A program made the position numbers and the translations under genes. A stretch of DNA of 15,360 bases from UBA4823 sp034436035 (GTDB lineage Bacteria > Chloroflexota > Anaerolineae > Anaerolineales > UBA4823). The first letter of the stretch is position 1. Every line of letters starts with the position of its first letter. Shown here one piece after another: positions 1 to 6,351 of the stretch. The notes under the pieces are model-generated. The model saw nothing but the letters and a program-made list of their open reading frames with translations, was not told where the DNA came from and made no database searches. The stretch is from the NCBI GenBank assembly GCA_034436035.1, contig DAOTVW010000241.1:1-15360 (forward strand), in the 5' to 3' direction.

Positions 1-878
1 CCATCACCACCCATGAACGGAGCGGTGATACCTTTTTCCTTTGCCTGAGCGGTGACCAGGTTGACAATGTTATAGTAGTCTGGTAGATAAACGATGTCGG
101 GTTGAGCTTCGGCAACTTTGGCCAGAATTGCGGAGAAATCGGTATCCTGAGATGTGTACGTTTCTTTTCCAACAACCTGTCCACCGCCATCGGTAAACGC
201 TTTCTCAAAAGCTTCTGCCAAGCCGCGTACATAGTCATTACCCTGATCGAACAGAATGAAGGCTTTCTTAGCTTTGAGATTGTCGAGGGCAAACTTTGCT
301 CCAACGGTTCCCTGGAAGGGGTCAATGAAGCAGGCGCGGAACACATATTGCTTTGTGCTGCCATCGGTGTTCAGGGTTAACTGAGCATTGGTGGAAGTAG
401 GGCTAATTTGCACGACATGCTTTTTTTCAGCAATTTCCGAAACGGGGATAGAAGCTTTCGAGCAGACCTCACCAACGATATATTTGATTCCATCTTGGTC
501 AATGACTTTGTTGGCTGCATTGACAGCTGGGTCAGCTTCGCATTGGCTATCTTCCACAACCGCTTCCACTTGCATACCCAGTACGCCACCTTTATCATTC
601 CATTCTTTAATGGCTAACAAAGCGCCATCACGGGTCGAAACACCAAAGGTTGGAACCGATCCGCTTAATGGAGCCAGGATAGCGATTTTCAATGTGCCAG
701 CGGTTGCCTCAGTTGCAGCGGGTGCTTCTGTGGCGGCAGGCGCTTCAGTCATAGCCGGCGCTTCTGTGGCAGCAGGCGCTTCTGTTGCCGGTGCTTCAGT
801 CGGTTTCGGTGCACAAGCGCCCAAAACCAAACTGGCAACGATGATCAAAGTGGTGATCAGTAAAAATTTTTTAGACAT
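1..878 (-). CDS. Branched-chain amino-acid ABC transporter substrate-binding lipoprotein (5' part only)
   Basis: The reading frame is open from an ATG at 878 to the left edge, giving the first 292 residues of a protein that in this family is usually about 400 long. Residues 1-22 form a lipoprotein signal peptide with the lipobox LGAC, so Cys22 would be lipidated. Residues 23-61 are a low-complexity linker of six TEAPAA-like units. The solute-binding fold follows, starting LKIAILAPLSG and continuing through GALLAIKEWNDKGGVLG and EDSQCEADPAVNAANKVI, typical of the LivK/Leu-Ile-Val binding family (Peripla_BP_6). The protein should be anchored on the outer face of the cell membrane and pass an amino acid or related ligand to an ABC permease encoded outside the window. 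A GGAGGAG site at 886-892 supports the start. The exact ligand cannot be told. It is transcribed divergently from lspA, whose product would process this class of lipoprotein. Confidence 0.9.
   Translation of the reverse strand, partial: MSKKFLLITTLIIVASLVLGACAPKPTEAPATEAPAATEAPAMTEAPAATEAPAATEATAGTLKIAILAPLSGSVPTFGVSTRDGALLAIKEWNDKGGVLGMQVEAVVEDSQCEADPAVNAANKVIDQDGIKYIVGEVCSKASIPVSEIAEKKHVVQISPTSTNAQLTLNTDGSTKQYVFRACFIDPFQGTVGAKFALDNLKAKKAFILFDQGNDYVRGLAEAFEKAFTDGGGQVVGKETYTSQDTDFSAILAKVAEAQPDIVYLPDYYNIVNLVTAQAKEKGITAPFMGGD
723..808 (-). repeat. Short tandem repeat coding for the TEAPAA linker
   Basis: About five imperfect 18-bp units encode successive TEAPAA/TEAPAM/TEATAG hexapeptides between the lipidated cysteine and the binding domain of the lipoprotein. 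The units differ at third codon positions, so this is an old repeat and not a freshly expanded array. The likely role is a flexible spacer that holds the binding domain away from the membrane. Confidence 0.6.
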
Positions 879-1012
879 CTTCAAACTCCTCCAAAATAGA
901 TTTGATATTTGAAATACAATGGATTGGATAGTCATAGTGTAAAATCAATTCGATCGCGGACACCTCCTTCCAACATTTGTGCCATACGTTGTTATCTATG
1001 CGCGTGATGCTT

Positions 1013-1033
1013 ATTTCACGCCCAGCGTGAAAT
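1013..1033. promoter_or_regulatory. Perfect palindrome, candidate operator
   Basis: Arms ATTTCACGC and GCGTGAAAT are exact reverse complements around the spacer CCA. A further GCGTGA half-site lies at 1002-1007, 23 bp from the same hexamer in the right arm, and the pair TGTGCCAT/ATGGCACA brackets the whole block at 978-1068. The site is about 135 bp upstream of the binding-protein start and 300 bp upstream of lspA. The geometry suits a dimeric repressor or activator. An RNA hairpin is the alternative. Confidence 0.45.
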
Positions 1034-1155
1034 GCCCCCAATGGAATGAATACATTTATTATGGCACATTTAAATAACTATTTTATCAAGAGGATGTGAA
1101 TTCGACAAGGTTATCTTGAAATATTTGTTGTTTTTTGGCTGAAATCTGGCTTTTC

Positions 1156-1161
1156 TATAAT
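1156..1161 (+). promoter_or_regulatory. Possible -10 box upstream of lspA
   Basis: A perfect TATAAT lies in an AT-rich stretch about 170 bp before lspA. No good -35 hexamer stands at 16-18 bp, so this could be chance in AT-rich DNA. Confidence 0.22.
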
Positions 1162-1329
1162 AATTATCCAAATAAAATATAGATGTTTCTCAAAAAACCG
1201 TTTTTATCACCTCTGTAATTTCCAGAAATTTTCTGAGAGTTTACTTTTTCATTACCTAATTATACCCATATCAGCAAGAGGGCAGACTCGCGGTACAATC
1301 GAATATAAATAACTGATTGGAGTTAGGAT

Positions 1330-1878
1330 TTGAAAAAGCTTTTTTGGGATTATCTCTCGCTATTTTTATTAGCTGGCACAGTGATCGGGTTAGATCAATG
1401 GACGAAAGAATTGGTACGTGATCGATTACAGGTTGGCGAAATCTGGTCTCCCATCGCGGCTATCACCCCCTATATTCGCATCGTCCATTGGAAGAACTCT
1501 GGGGCAGCTTTTGGGATGTTACAGGGCTTCGGCGGAGTATTCACGATACTCGCCATTATTGTCGCCCTGGTGATCATCTATTATTTTCCGCAAATTGGCT
1601 CCCATGATAAATTGTTACGGTTGGCACTCGGTTTGCAATTAGGGGGTGCTTTAGGAAATCTCGTGGATCGCCTGACACAAGGATATGTCACCGATTTTAT
1701 TTCAGTTGGCTCATTTCCAGTGTTTAATATCGCCGATTCCAGTATCACAATCGGCGTGATCATATTGGCACTGGGGGTTTGGCTGAAGGACTGGCGCACG
1801 GAGCATGAAGCCCAAACCGCTCAGAACGAGGCTCCCAATCCAGCCGATCATTCCACCACAACCACACAGGATAAATAA
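1330..1878 (+). CDS. lspA: Lipoprotein signal peptidase (signal peptidase II)
   Basis: This aspartic protease of the inner membrane cleaves the signal peptide from diacylglyceryl-modified prolipoproteins just before the lipidated cysteine. The 182-residue product has every hallmark of the family: LDQWTKELV with Asp22, NSGAAFGM at 56-63, GGALGNLVDR with catalytic Asp113, VTDFI at 120-124, and FNIADSSI with catalytic Asp136. Four membrane segments are visible, near 8-22, 67-86, 94-111 and 134-151. A polar tail of about 30 residues rich in Glu, Ala and Thr is extra. Translation starts at TTG (1330). A GGAG at 1319-1322 lies seven bases upstream and no ATG offers a better start. It leads a probable operon with the rluD-type gene, one base after its stop. 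The divergent gene on the left encodes a lipoprotein that would be its substrate. Confidence 0.96.
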   Translation: MKKLFWDYLSLFLLAGTVIGLDQWTKELVRDRLQVGEIWSPIAAITPYIRIVHWKNSGAAFGMLQGFGGVFTILAIIVALVIIYYFPQIGSHDKLLRLALGLQLGGALGNLVDRLTQGYVTDFISVGSFPVFNIADSSITIGVIILALGVWLKDWRTEHEAQTAQNEAPNPADHSTTTTQDK

Positions 1879-1879
1879 G

Positions 1880-2809
1880 GTGGTTGACGAAGAGATTACA
1901 TTTACGTTCCAAGAAAATTCTCCGCAGCGCCTGGATAAATACCTGGCTGTCCATTATCCACAAATTTCACGGGCGCGCTGGCAAGCATTGATAAAAGAAG
2001 GCTTGATCACCATCAACGGTTCACCGGTTTATAAAACCGGCTTTTCTTTGCAACCCGGTGATCTTGTCAAGGCAAGCCTACCCCCAACGAAACCCGCTCA
2101 ACTCCAACCAGAACCCATTGCGCTGGATATCCTTTATGAAGACGACAATCTCATTGTAGTGAATAAGCCAGCTGGAATGGTTGTACATCCTGCAGCGGGC
2201 CATGACCACGGCACCCTCGTGCAAGCGATCTTAGCGCACGCTCCCCAAATTCAAGGTGTTGGGGGCGAACAACGGCCTGGTGTGGTACATCGTCTCGACA
2301 AAGATACGTCCGGTATCATTCTTTTAGCGAAAAACGATGCCGCCCATCACTGGTTACAAGAACAATTTCGCACCCGCCAAGCGCAAAAAGTATACCTGGC
2401 TCTGGTTGATGGAAAACCACCCACACCAAATGGACGGATTGACGCAGCAATTGGGCGTTCACCCCAACAGCGCAAACAGATGGCGATTGTGATATCCGCC
2501 AAGGGCCGCACAGCCCAGAGCGAATACCACACCATAGAAAGTTTTCCAAACCACACCTTGTTAGAAGTCCATCCGATTACGGGACGTACCCATCAGATTC
2601 GTCTCCATTTGAAATTCATTGGATGTCCAGTGGTAGGGGATACTGTGTATGGACGAAAAACTCCAAGCATCCCACTCCATCGTCACTTCCTTCATGCGGC
2701 AAGGTTAACGATCCGCCTTCCCGGTGATAAAATTGCGCATACATTTGAGGCGCCTTTACCAACCGAATTGAAAGAGATATTGGAATCTTTAAGAAAATCT
2801 GGAGGATAA
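1880..2809 (+). CDS. rluD: Large-subunit rRNA pseudouridine synthase, RluD/RluA family
   Basis: The protein converts uridines in 23S rRNA to pseudouridine. An S4 RNA-binding domain is seen at about residues 16-65 (PQRLDKYL...SRARWQALIKEGLITING). The catalytic domain follows with NKPAGMVVHP at 95-104, HRLDKDTSG at 137-145 with catalytic Asp140, and GRTHQIRLHL near the C-terminus. Length is 309 residues, normal for RluD. The chosen start is GTG at 1880, one base after the lspA stop, with AGGA at 1868-1871 eight bases upstream. The frame is open further back to an ATG at 1805, but that would overlap lspA by 74 bases and add residues not seen in the family. The S4 domain plus the HRLDKDTSG signature favour RluD over RluA, but the modified position cannot be proven from sequence. 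Confidence 0.93.
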   Translation: MVDEEITFTFQENSPQRLDKYLAVHYPQISRARWQALIKEGLITINGSPVYKTGFSLQPGDLVKASLPPTKPAQLQPEPIALDILYEDDNLIVVNKPAGMVVHPAAGHDHGTLVQAILAHAPQIQGVGGEQRPGVVHRLDKDTSGIILLAKNDAAHHWLQEQFRTRQAQKVYLALVDGKPPTPNGRIDAAIGRSPQQRKQMAIVISAKGRTAQSEYHTIESFPNHTLLEVHPITGRTHQIRLHLKFIGCPVVGDTVYGRKTPSIPLHRHFLHAARLTIRLPGDKIAHTFEAPLPTELKEILESLRKSGG

Positions 2810-2812
2810 ACT

Positions 2813-3847
2813 ATGCTGCCCATTGATTTACGCTCAGATACGGTTACCCAGCCAACCCCGGCGATGCGCGAGGCAATGGCAAAAGCTCCTGTTGGGGACG
2901 ATGTGTATGGGGAAGATCCCACTGTAAATCGTTTGCAGGAAATGGCAGCAGAGATGCTGGGAAAGGAAGCGGGGTTATTCGTCCCTTCCGGCACAATGGG
3001 TAATCTAGCATCCATTTTAGCTCAATGTGGCAGGGGTGATGAAGTCATCCTAGGTGACAAAGCACACACGGTCATCTACGAAGCTGGAGGCATCTCTGCA
3101 TTAGGTGGTGTTCATTCCCGCCAACTCCCCAATCAAGACGATGGCACAATTTCACTAGAAGACATTCAAGCAGCAATACGTCCGAATGATGTCCATCAAC
3201 CCCCCACCCGCTTAATCGGTCTCGAAAACACCCATAACCGCTGTGGCGGCGTAGCGCTAACCCCAGCATACGGCAAAGCAGTGCGGGCTTTAGCCAATCA
3301 ATATGGTATCCTGCTCCATCTGGATGGTGCCCGGATTTTCAACGCAGCAATCGCACAAGGTGTTAGCGCGAAAGAATTAGCGCAACCTTTCGATTCGGTA
3401 ACTTTTTGCTTGAGCAAAGGATTATGTGCCCCGGTGGGAGCTGTCATCGTTGGGAACAACGCATTTATCCATCAAGCTCGGCGGATACGAAAACAACTGG
3501 GAGGAGGGATGCGGCAAGCTGGTATTCTAGCCGCGGCCGGAATCGTGGCATTAGAAACGATGGTTGACCGTCTAGCAGAGGATCACACCCGAGCTAAAGA
3601 GCTGGCAAAGGAACTCGCCCATATTCCTGGTATCGTTTTAGATTCGGGTACCCCCTACACCAATATGGTCTTCCTCAGCTTGAGTCCTGATTATCCACAT
3701 TCTGCTCAATGGGTGGCAGCTAAACTTAAGGAAAAAGGTGTCCTGGTTGGGGTTGTTGGAGAAAAGCGCTTTCGTCTGGTCACCCACTACTGGATCACGG
3801 ACGAGGATGTAAAGGATGCCGCTATGGCATTCAAAGATGTCCTCTGA
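2813..3847 (+). CDS. ltaE: Low-specificity L-threonine aldolase
   Basis: This PLP enzyme splits L-threonine or L-allo-threonine to glycine and acetaldehyde. The N-terminus IDLRSDTVTQPTPAMREAM is the family signature. Further motifs are FVPSGTMGN (57-64), LENTHNRCGG (137-146), LLHLDGARIFNAA with Asp171, which contacts the PLP ring, and FCLSKGLCAPVGA with Lys202, the expected Schiff-base lysine. Length is 344 residues, normal for the family. GGAGG at 2801-2805 lies seven bases before the ATG, and the gene begins four bases after the rluD-type stop, so it is co-transcribed with lspA and the synthase. A hairpin follows at 3849-3877. The cytoplasmic role is threonine breakdown or glycine supply; its link to the two upstream genes is not evident. 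Confidence 0.95.
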   Translation: MLPIDLRSDTVTQPTPAMREAMAKAPVGDDVYGEDPTVNRLQEMAAEMLGKEAGLFVPSGTMGNLASILAQCGRGDEVILGDKAHTVIYEAGGISALGGVHSRQLPNQDDGTISLEDIQAAIRPNDVHQPPTRLIGLENTHNRCGGVALTPAYGKAVRALANQYGILLHLDGARIFNAAIAQGVSAKELAQPFDSVTFCLSKGLCAPVGAVIVGNNAFIHQARRIRKQLGGGMRQAGILAAAGIVALETMVDRLAEDHTRAKELAKELAHIPGIVLDSGTPYTNMVFLSLSPDYPHSAQWVAAKLKEKGVLVGVVGEKRFRLVTHYWITDEDVKDAAMAFKDVL

Positions 3848-3848
3848 T

Positions 3849-3877
3849 TCCCTAAAGGCCTTCGAGACCTTTAGGGA
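3849..3877 (+). terminator. Hairpin after the threonine aldolase gene
   Basis: A 10-bp stem TCCCTAAAGG / CCTTTAGGGA with a 9-base loop begins two bases after the stop codon. The following bases CTTTATG are only mildly T-rich, so it is either a weak intrinsic terminator or an RNA-stabilising 3' hairpin. Confidence 0.55.
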
Positions 3878-3914
3878 CTTTATGCCTTGAATAATCTTCG
3901 AGAACGATGGGGAA

Positions 3915-3923
3915 TGATATAAT
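3915..3923 (+). promoter_or_regulatory. Extended -10 promoter candidate for the purine phosphorylase operon
   Basis: TGATATAAT contains a perfect TATAAT with the TG dinucleotide of an extended -10 element. The -35 region at 17 bp (TCTTCG) is poor, which is tolerated with extended -10 boxes. It would leave a leader of about 190 nt before the phosphorylase start. Confidence 0.35.
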
Positions 3924-3989
3924 TATTTTGGCTTGGGGTAGACAAATAATAGATACCAATTCCGCCTTTGTTTCCAGAAATGCGGATGG

Positions 3990-4012
3990 GGATTGATTGT
4001 GACAATCAATCC
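3990..4012. promoter_or_regulatory. Perfect 10+3+10 palindrome upstream of the phosphorylase gene
   Basis: Arms GGATTGATTG and CAATCAATCC are exact reverse complements around TGA. It lies about 70 bp downstream of the possible -10 box and 108 bp upstream of the ATG. It may be an operator, or a strong hairpin in the leader RNA. A weaker one, ATGATA-AAAA-TATCAT, follows at 4043-4058, and GGGGA (3988-3992) could pair with TCCCC (4028-4032). Confidence 0.45.
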
Positions 4013-4120
4013 ATAAAACCTTGGTTCTCCCCACCACATAAAATGATAAAAATATCATAGTGCAAGTGATAATGGAGTCTCATTATTAAAACCTTTTCCA
4101 ATAAGAAAGCGATGTAAACA

Positions 4121-4981
4121 ATGACCAATGATTGGGTAACCCTAGATCAAATCAAAGAAACCACGCAATCCATTCAGACAAAAACAAATCTAAAACCACA
4201 AATCGGAATCATCCTTGGTTCGGGTTTAGGAGAAATTGCTGAAGCAGTTGAACACCCAACCATCATCCCTTTCAAAGATATCCCCCATTGGCCCCTATCC
4301 ACTGTAACAGGGCATCAAGGGAAATTGGTGATAGGTATGTTAGAAAATCTACCGGTAATGGTGCTGCAAGGGCGCGTGCATTATTATGAAGGGTATAGCA
4401 TTGCCCGGGTAGCATATCCAGTCCGGGTGATGCAAGCACTAGGAATTAAAACGTTAATTCTTACCAATGCAGCTGGAGCGGTGAACCCCGAATTCCAACC
4501 CGGTGATCTGATGTTGATCACCGACCACCTCAACTTAATTGGCATGGCAGGATTGAATCCACTGAGAGGACCAAACCTGGATGAGTTTGGGCCTCGTTTT
4601 CCAGATATGAGTCAAGCCTATGATCGTGAGTATGCTCACCTTGCCCGCTTGGTGGCAGCTGAACTGAACATCTTATTACATGAAGGGATATATATCTGCC
4701 TTGCTGGGCCCTCTTTTGAGACACCCGCAGATCTGCGGTTTTTACGAACCATTGGTGCTGATGCAGTGGGAATGTCCACCGTTCCGGAGGTAACCGTGGC
4801 ACGCCATGGCGGTTTACGTGTGCTGGCAATTTCTGGGATAAGCAACAAAGCCAATCTTGATGGCAACACCATTACCACCCACGAAGAAGTGTTGGAAGCG
4901 GGCAAAATCATCGCCCCGAAATTAGCAACGTTAATTCGGCGCTTTATTCAGCGCTTAGCCAACACACAGGAGCAGGATTGA
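4121..4981 (+). CDS. Purine nucleoside phosphorylase, trimeric class (inosine/guanosine type)
   Basis: The enzyme cleaves inosine and guanosine with phosphate to free base and ribose-1-phosphate in purine salvage. Motifs in order: GIILGSGLGEIAE (29-41, phosphate-binding loop with Ser34), TVTGHQG with His65, VLQGRVHYYEG (81-91), LTNAAGAVNP (114-123), ITDHLNLIGMAGLNPLRGPN (133-152), CLAGPSFETPAD with Glu200, VGMSTVPE (216-223) with Met218, and ISNKAN with Asn242. The Glu/Asn pair is the 6-oxopurine specificity signature of the trimeric family, which argues against adenosine or MTA as main substrates. Length is 286 residues, normal. The ribosome site before the ATG is weak (AAGAAAG about 12 bases upstream). 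It is the first gene of a probable operon running to 9842, preceded by a 273-bp structured intergenic region. Confidence 0.95.
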   Translation: MTNDWVTLDQIKETTQSIQTKTNLKPQIGIILGSGLGEIAEAVEHPTIIPFKDIPHWPLSTVTGHQGKLVIGMLENLPVMVLQGRVHYYEGYSIARVAYPVRVMQALGIKTLILTNAAGAVNPEFQPGDLMLITDHLNLIGMAGLNPLRGPNLDEFGPRFPDMSQAYDREYAHLARLVAAELNILLHEGIYICLAGPSFETPADLRFLRTIGADAVGMSTVPEVTVARHGGLRVLAISGISNKANLDGNTITTHEEVLEAGKIIAPKLATLIRRFIQRLANTQEQD

Positions 4982-5025
4982 GTATCCGTTTTGTACACCC
5001 AGAACAGTGGTTCTTTTTTTAGGGT

Positions 5026-5745
5026 ATGGAAGAAGCATTAGGCTTTTTTCGCACGTATGAAATAGGTATCTATTTGATTTTGGGTTTGGCTGGTATCGTC
5101 TATTTGCGCAAATTCTCTCTCGCCTGGCAAGAGTTACGCGGGGCAGCATTTGGATTGGAAAGAGAAAGTGCCCAGGGGCGATTGAATCAAGCAGCCAGTG
5201 TTTTGATCTTTATTTTGGCACTGATAATGTCTGAATTTATCTTGGTTTCATTTGTTTTACCGAACAGCCCAGACCTGGCAGCATTGCCTACCCCGACATT
5301 GAATTTATTAACCACTCCCACGACAACATTAGAAGCAACACCCAATAGTACCGCCATCGGAGGCAATGCCAGTCCGGTTACGCCTACCACCCCCCCAGCA
5401 GAGGAATTAACCACAAACGGGTGCATAGCCGGACAGATCGAAATCACTGCACCCCAAGATGGAAGCCAGGTAAATGGTATCATTGATGTAATTGGAAGCG
5501 CCAACATTCCAGATTTTGGATTTTATAAATTAGAAATGCGCCAGCCAGGAGAGCAAAATTGGTTAACTATTCTAGCGGGAAATGAAATCAAACAAGGTAC
5601 GGTATTAGGATCATGGAATACCTCCTTGATCAATGCTGGCGATTACCAGCTGCGTTTGGTGGTGGTGAACAATGCCGGGCAAGCGTTGCCCGCCTGTCAA
5701 GTGCAAGTTCACGTTACCACATCTTTGGAGACACCTCAACCATAA
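5026..5745 (+). CDS. Two-TM membrane protein with external Ig-like beta domain, function unknown
   Basis: I do not recognise a named family. The 239-residue product has membrane segments at about 12-27 and 58-78, with a charged loop between them (LAWQELRGAAFGLERESAQGR). A Pro/Thr/Asn-rich linker spans about 79-130, followed by a beta-rich domain at about 134-231 (GQIEITAPQDGSQVNGIIDVIGSA..., ending in DYQLRLVVVNNAGQ). This resembles bacterial Ig-like/carbohydrate-binding folds. Cys133 and Cys224 bracket the domain and could form a disulfide, which fits an extracytoplasmic location. An in-frame TAG stands just before the ATG at 5026, so the start cannot lie further upstream. AGGG directly precedes it at very short spacing, so translation may depend on coupling to the phosphorylase gene 44 bases upstream. 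The GNAT gene follows after 10 bases. Confidence 0.8.
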   Translation: MEEALGFFRTYEIGIYLILGLAGIVYLRKFSLAWQELRGAAFGLERESAQGRLNQAASVLIFILALIMSEFILVSFVLPNSPDLAALPTPTLNLLTTPTTTLEATPNSTAIGGNASPVTPTTPPAEELTTNGCIAGQIEITAPQDGSQVNGIIDVIGSANIPDFGFYKLEMRQPGEQNWLTILAGNEIKQGTVLGSWNTSLINAGDYQLRLVVVNNAGQALPACQVQVHVTTSLETPQP

Positions 5746-5755
5746 GGATATTGCA

Positions 5756-6295
5756 ATGCCTAAAATTGATGTACGTCCATCGGTAGCCGCAGACTTAGAC
5801 CAAATACTCGCTATCGAAGCCCATTACACCACCCAATATGCCTGGCAGATTGAATTACAAAAAGATGAGGATGGATTAATCACAGCCTACTTCCGCCAAA
5901 ACCGTCTGCCGCGCTCCATCCGAGTTGAATATCCCCGTACGAAAGCAATAATGGTGGAAGATTGGAGCCGTTGTGATGGAATCCTGGTGGGATCAATGGA
6001 TGAAACCATAGTCGGATATATCGTTTTATCCTTGCAGAAAGCCCCCCAAACCAGTTGGGTCACTGACTTGGTTGTTCATCGCCGCCTTCGCCGCCAAGGA
6101 GTGGGCGGGGTATTGTTATTAGCTGCCCAAGATTGGAGCCGTACCAAAGGTGCTAACCGGATGGTATTAGAAATGCAATCTAAAAATTATCCGGCTATTC
6201 AAATGGCGAAGAAATTTGGTTTTGAATTTTGCGGATTTCAGGATTTGTACTATCATAATCGAGATTTAGCCTTATTCTTCTGTCGTCCCATTTAG
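5756..6295 (+). CDS. GNAT-family N-acetyltransferase
   Basis: The 179-residue protein has the GCN5-related acetyltransferase fold. It opens with IDVRPSVAADLDQILAIEA, the usual first strand and helix. Motif A is seen as WVTDLVVHRRLRRQGVGGVLL, with the acetyl-CoA pyrophosphate loop R113-Q-G-V-G-G118. Motif B lies around QSKNYPAIQMAKKFGFEFCGF, followed by a final strand. It transfers an acetyl group from acetyl-CoA to an amine; the substrate cannot be inferred, though the RimI-like layout leaves protein N-termini possible. The ATG at 5756 is chosen because AAGGA at 5744-5748 lies seven bases upstream and the residues coded further upstream overlap the previous gene and do not fit the family. Confidence 0.88.
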   Translation: MPKIDVRPSVAADLDQILAIEAHYTTQYAWQIELQKDEDGLITAYFRQNRLPRSIRVEYPRTKAIMVEDWSRCDGILVGSMDETIVGYIVLSLQKAPQTSWVTDLVVHRRLRRQGVGGVLLLAAQDWSRTKGANRMVLEMQSKNYPAIQMAKKFGFEFCGFQDLYYHNRDLALFFCRPI

Positions 6296-6351
6296 CCATT
6301 ATTGAGTAGCCAAAACAGAACAGGAATGGATCAGGAATAGACCATACGCTA

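Larger units (their letters stand above)
879..1329. other. Divergent intergenic region between the binding-protein gene and lspA
   Basis: This 451-bp region holds no convincing gene. It is AT-rich between about 1070 and 1260. It contains a perfect 9+3+9 palindrome at 1013-1033, a distant inverted pair TGTGCCAT (978-985) / ATGGCACA (1061-1068), and a 13-bp palindrome CAGAAATTTTCTG at 1223-1235. Both flanking genes should be driven from here. No -35/-10 pair of good quality was found for the minus-strand gene. Confidence 0.6.

Noticed and set aside
388..912. Plus-strand frame of 174 codons with Ala/Gly/Ser-rich repeats
   Set aside because: It is the antisense shadow of the TEAPAA linker of the minus-strand lipoprotein, which has signal peptide, ribosome site and a family match.
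876..970. Small minus-strand frame (GTG at about 968) overlapping the lipoprotein start, with AGGAGG next to it
   Set aside because: The GGAGG abuts the GTG with no spacing, and the 31-codon product has no recognisable features. A regulatory upstream frame remains possible but is unsupported.
3900..4060. Purine riboswitch upstream of the phosphorylase gene
   Set aside because: The conserved loop bases of the known purine aptamer were not found; only generic hairpins are visible.
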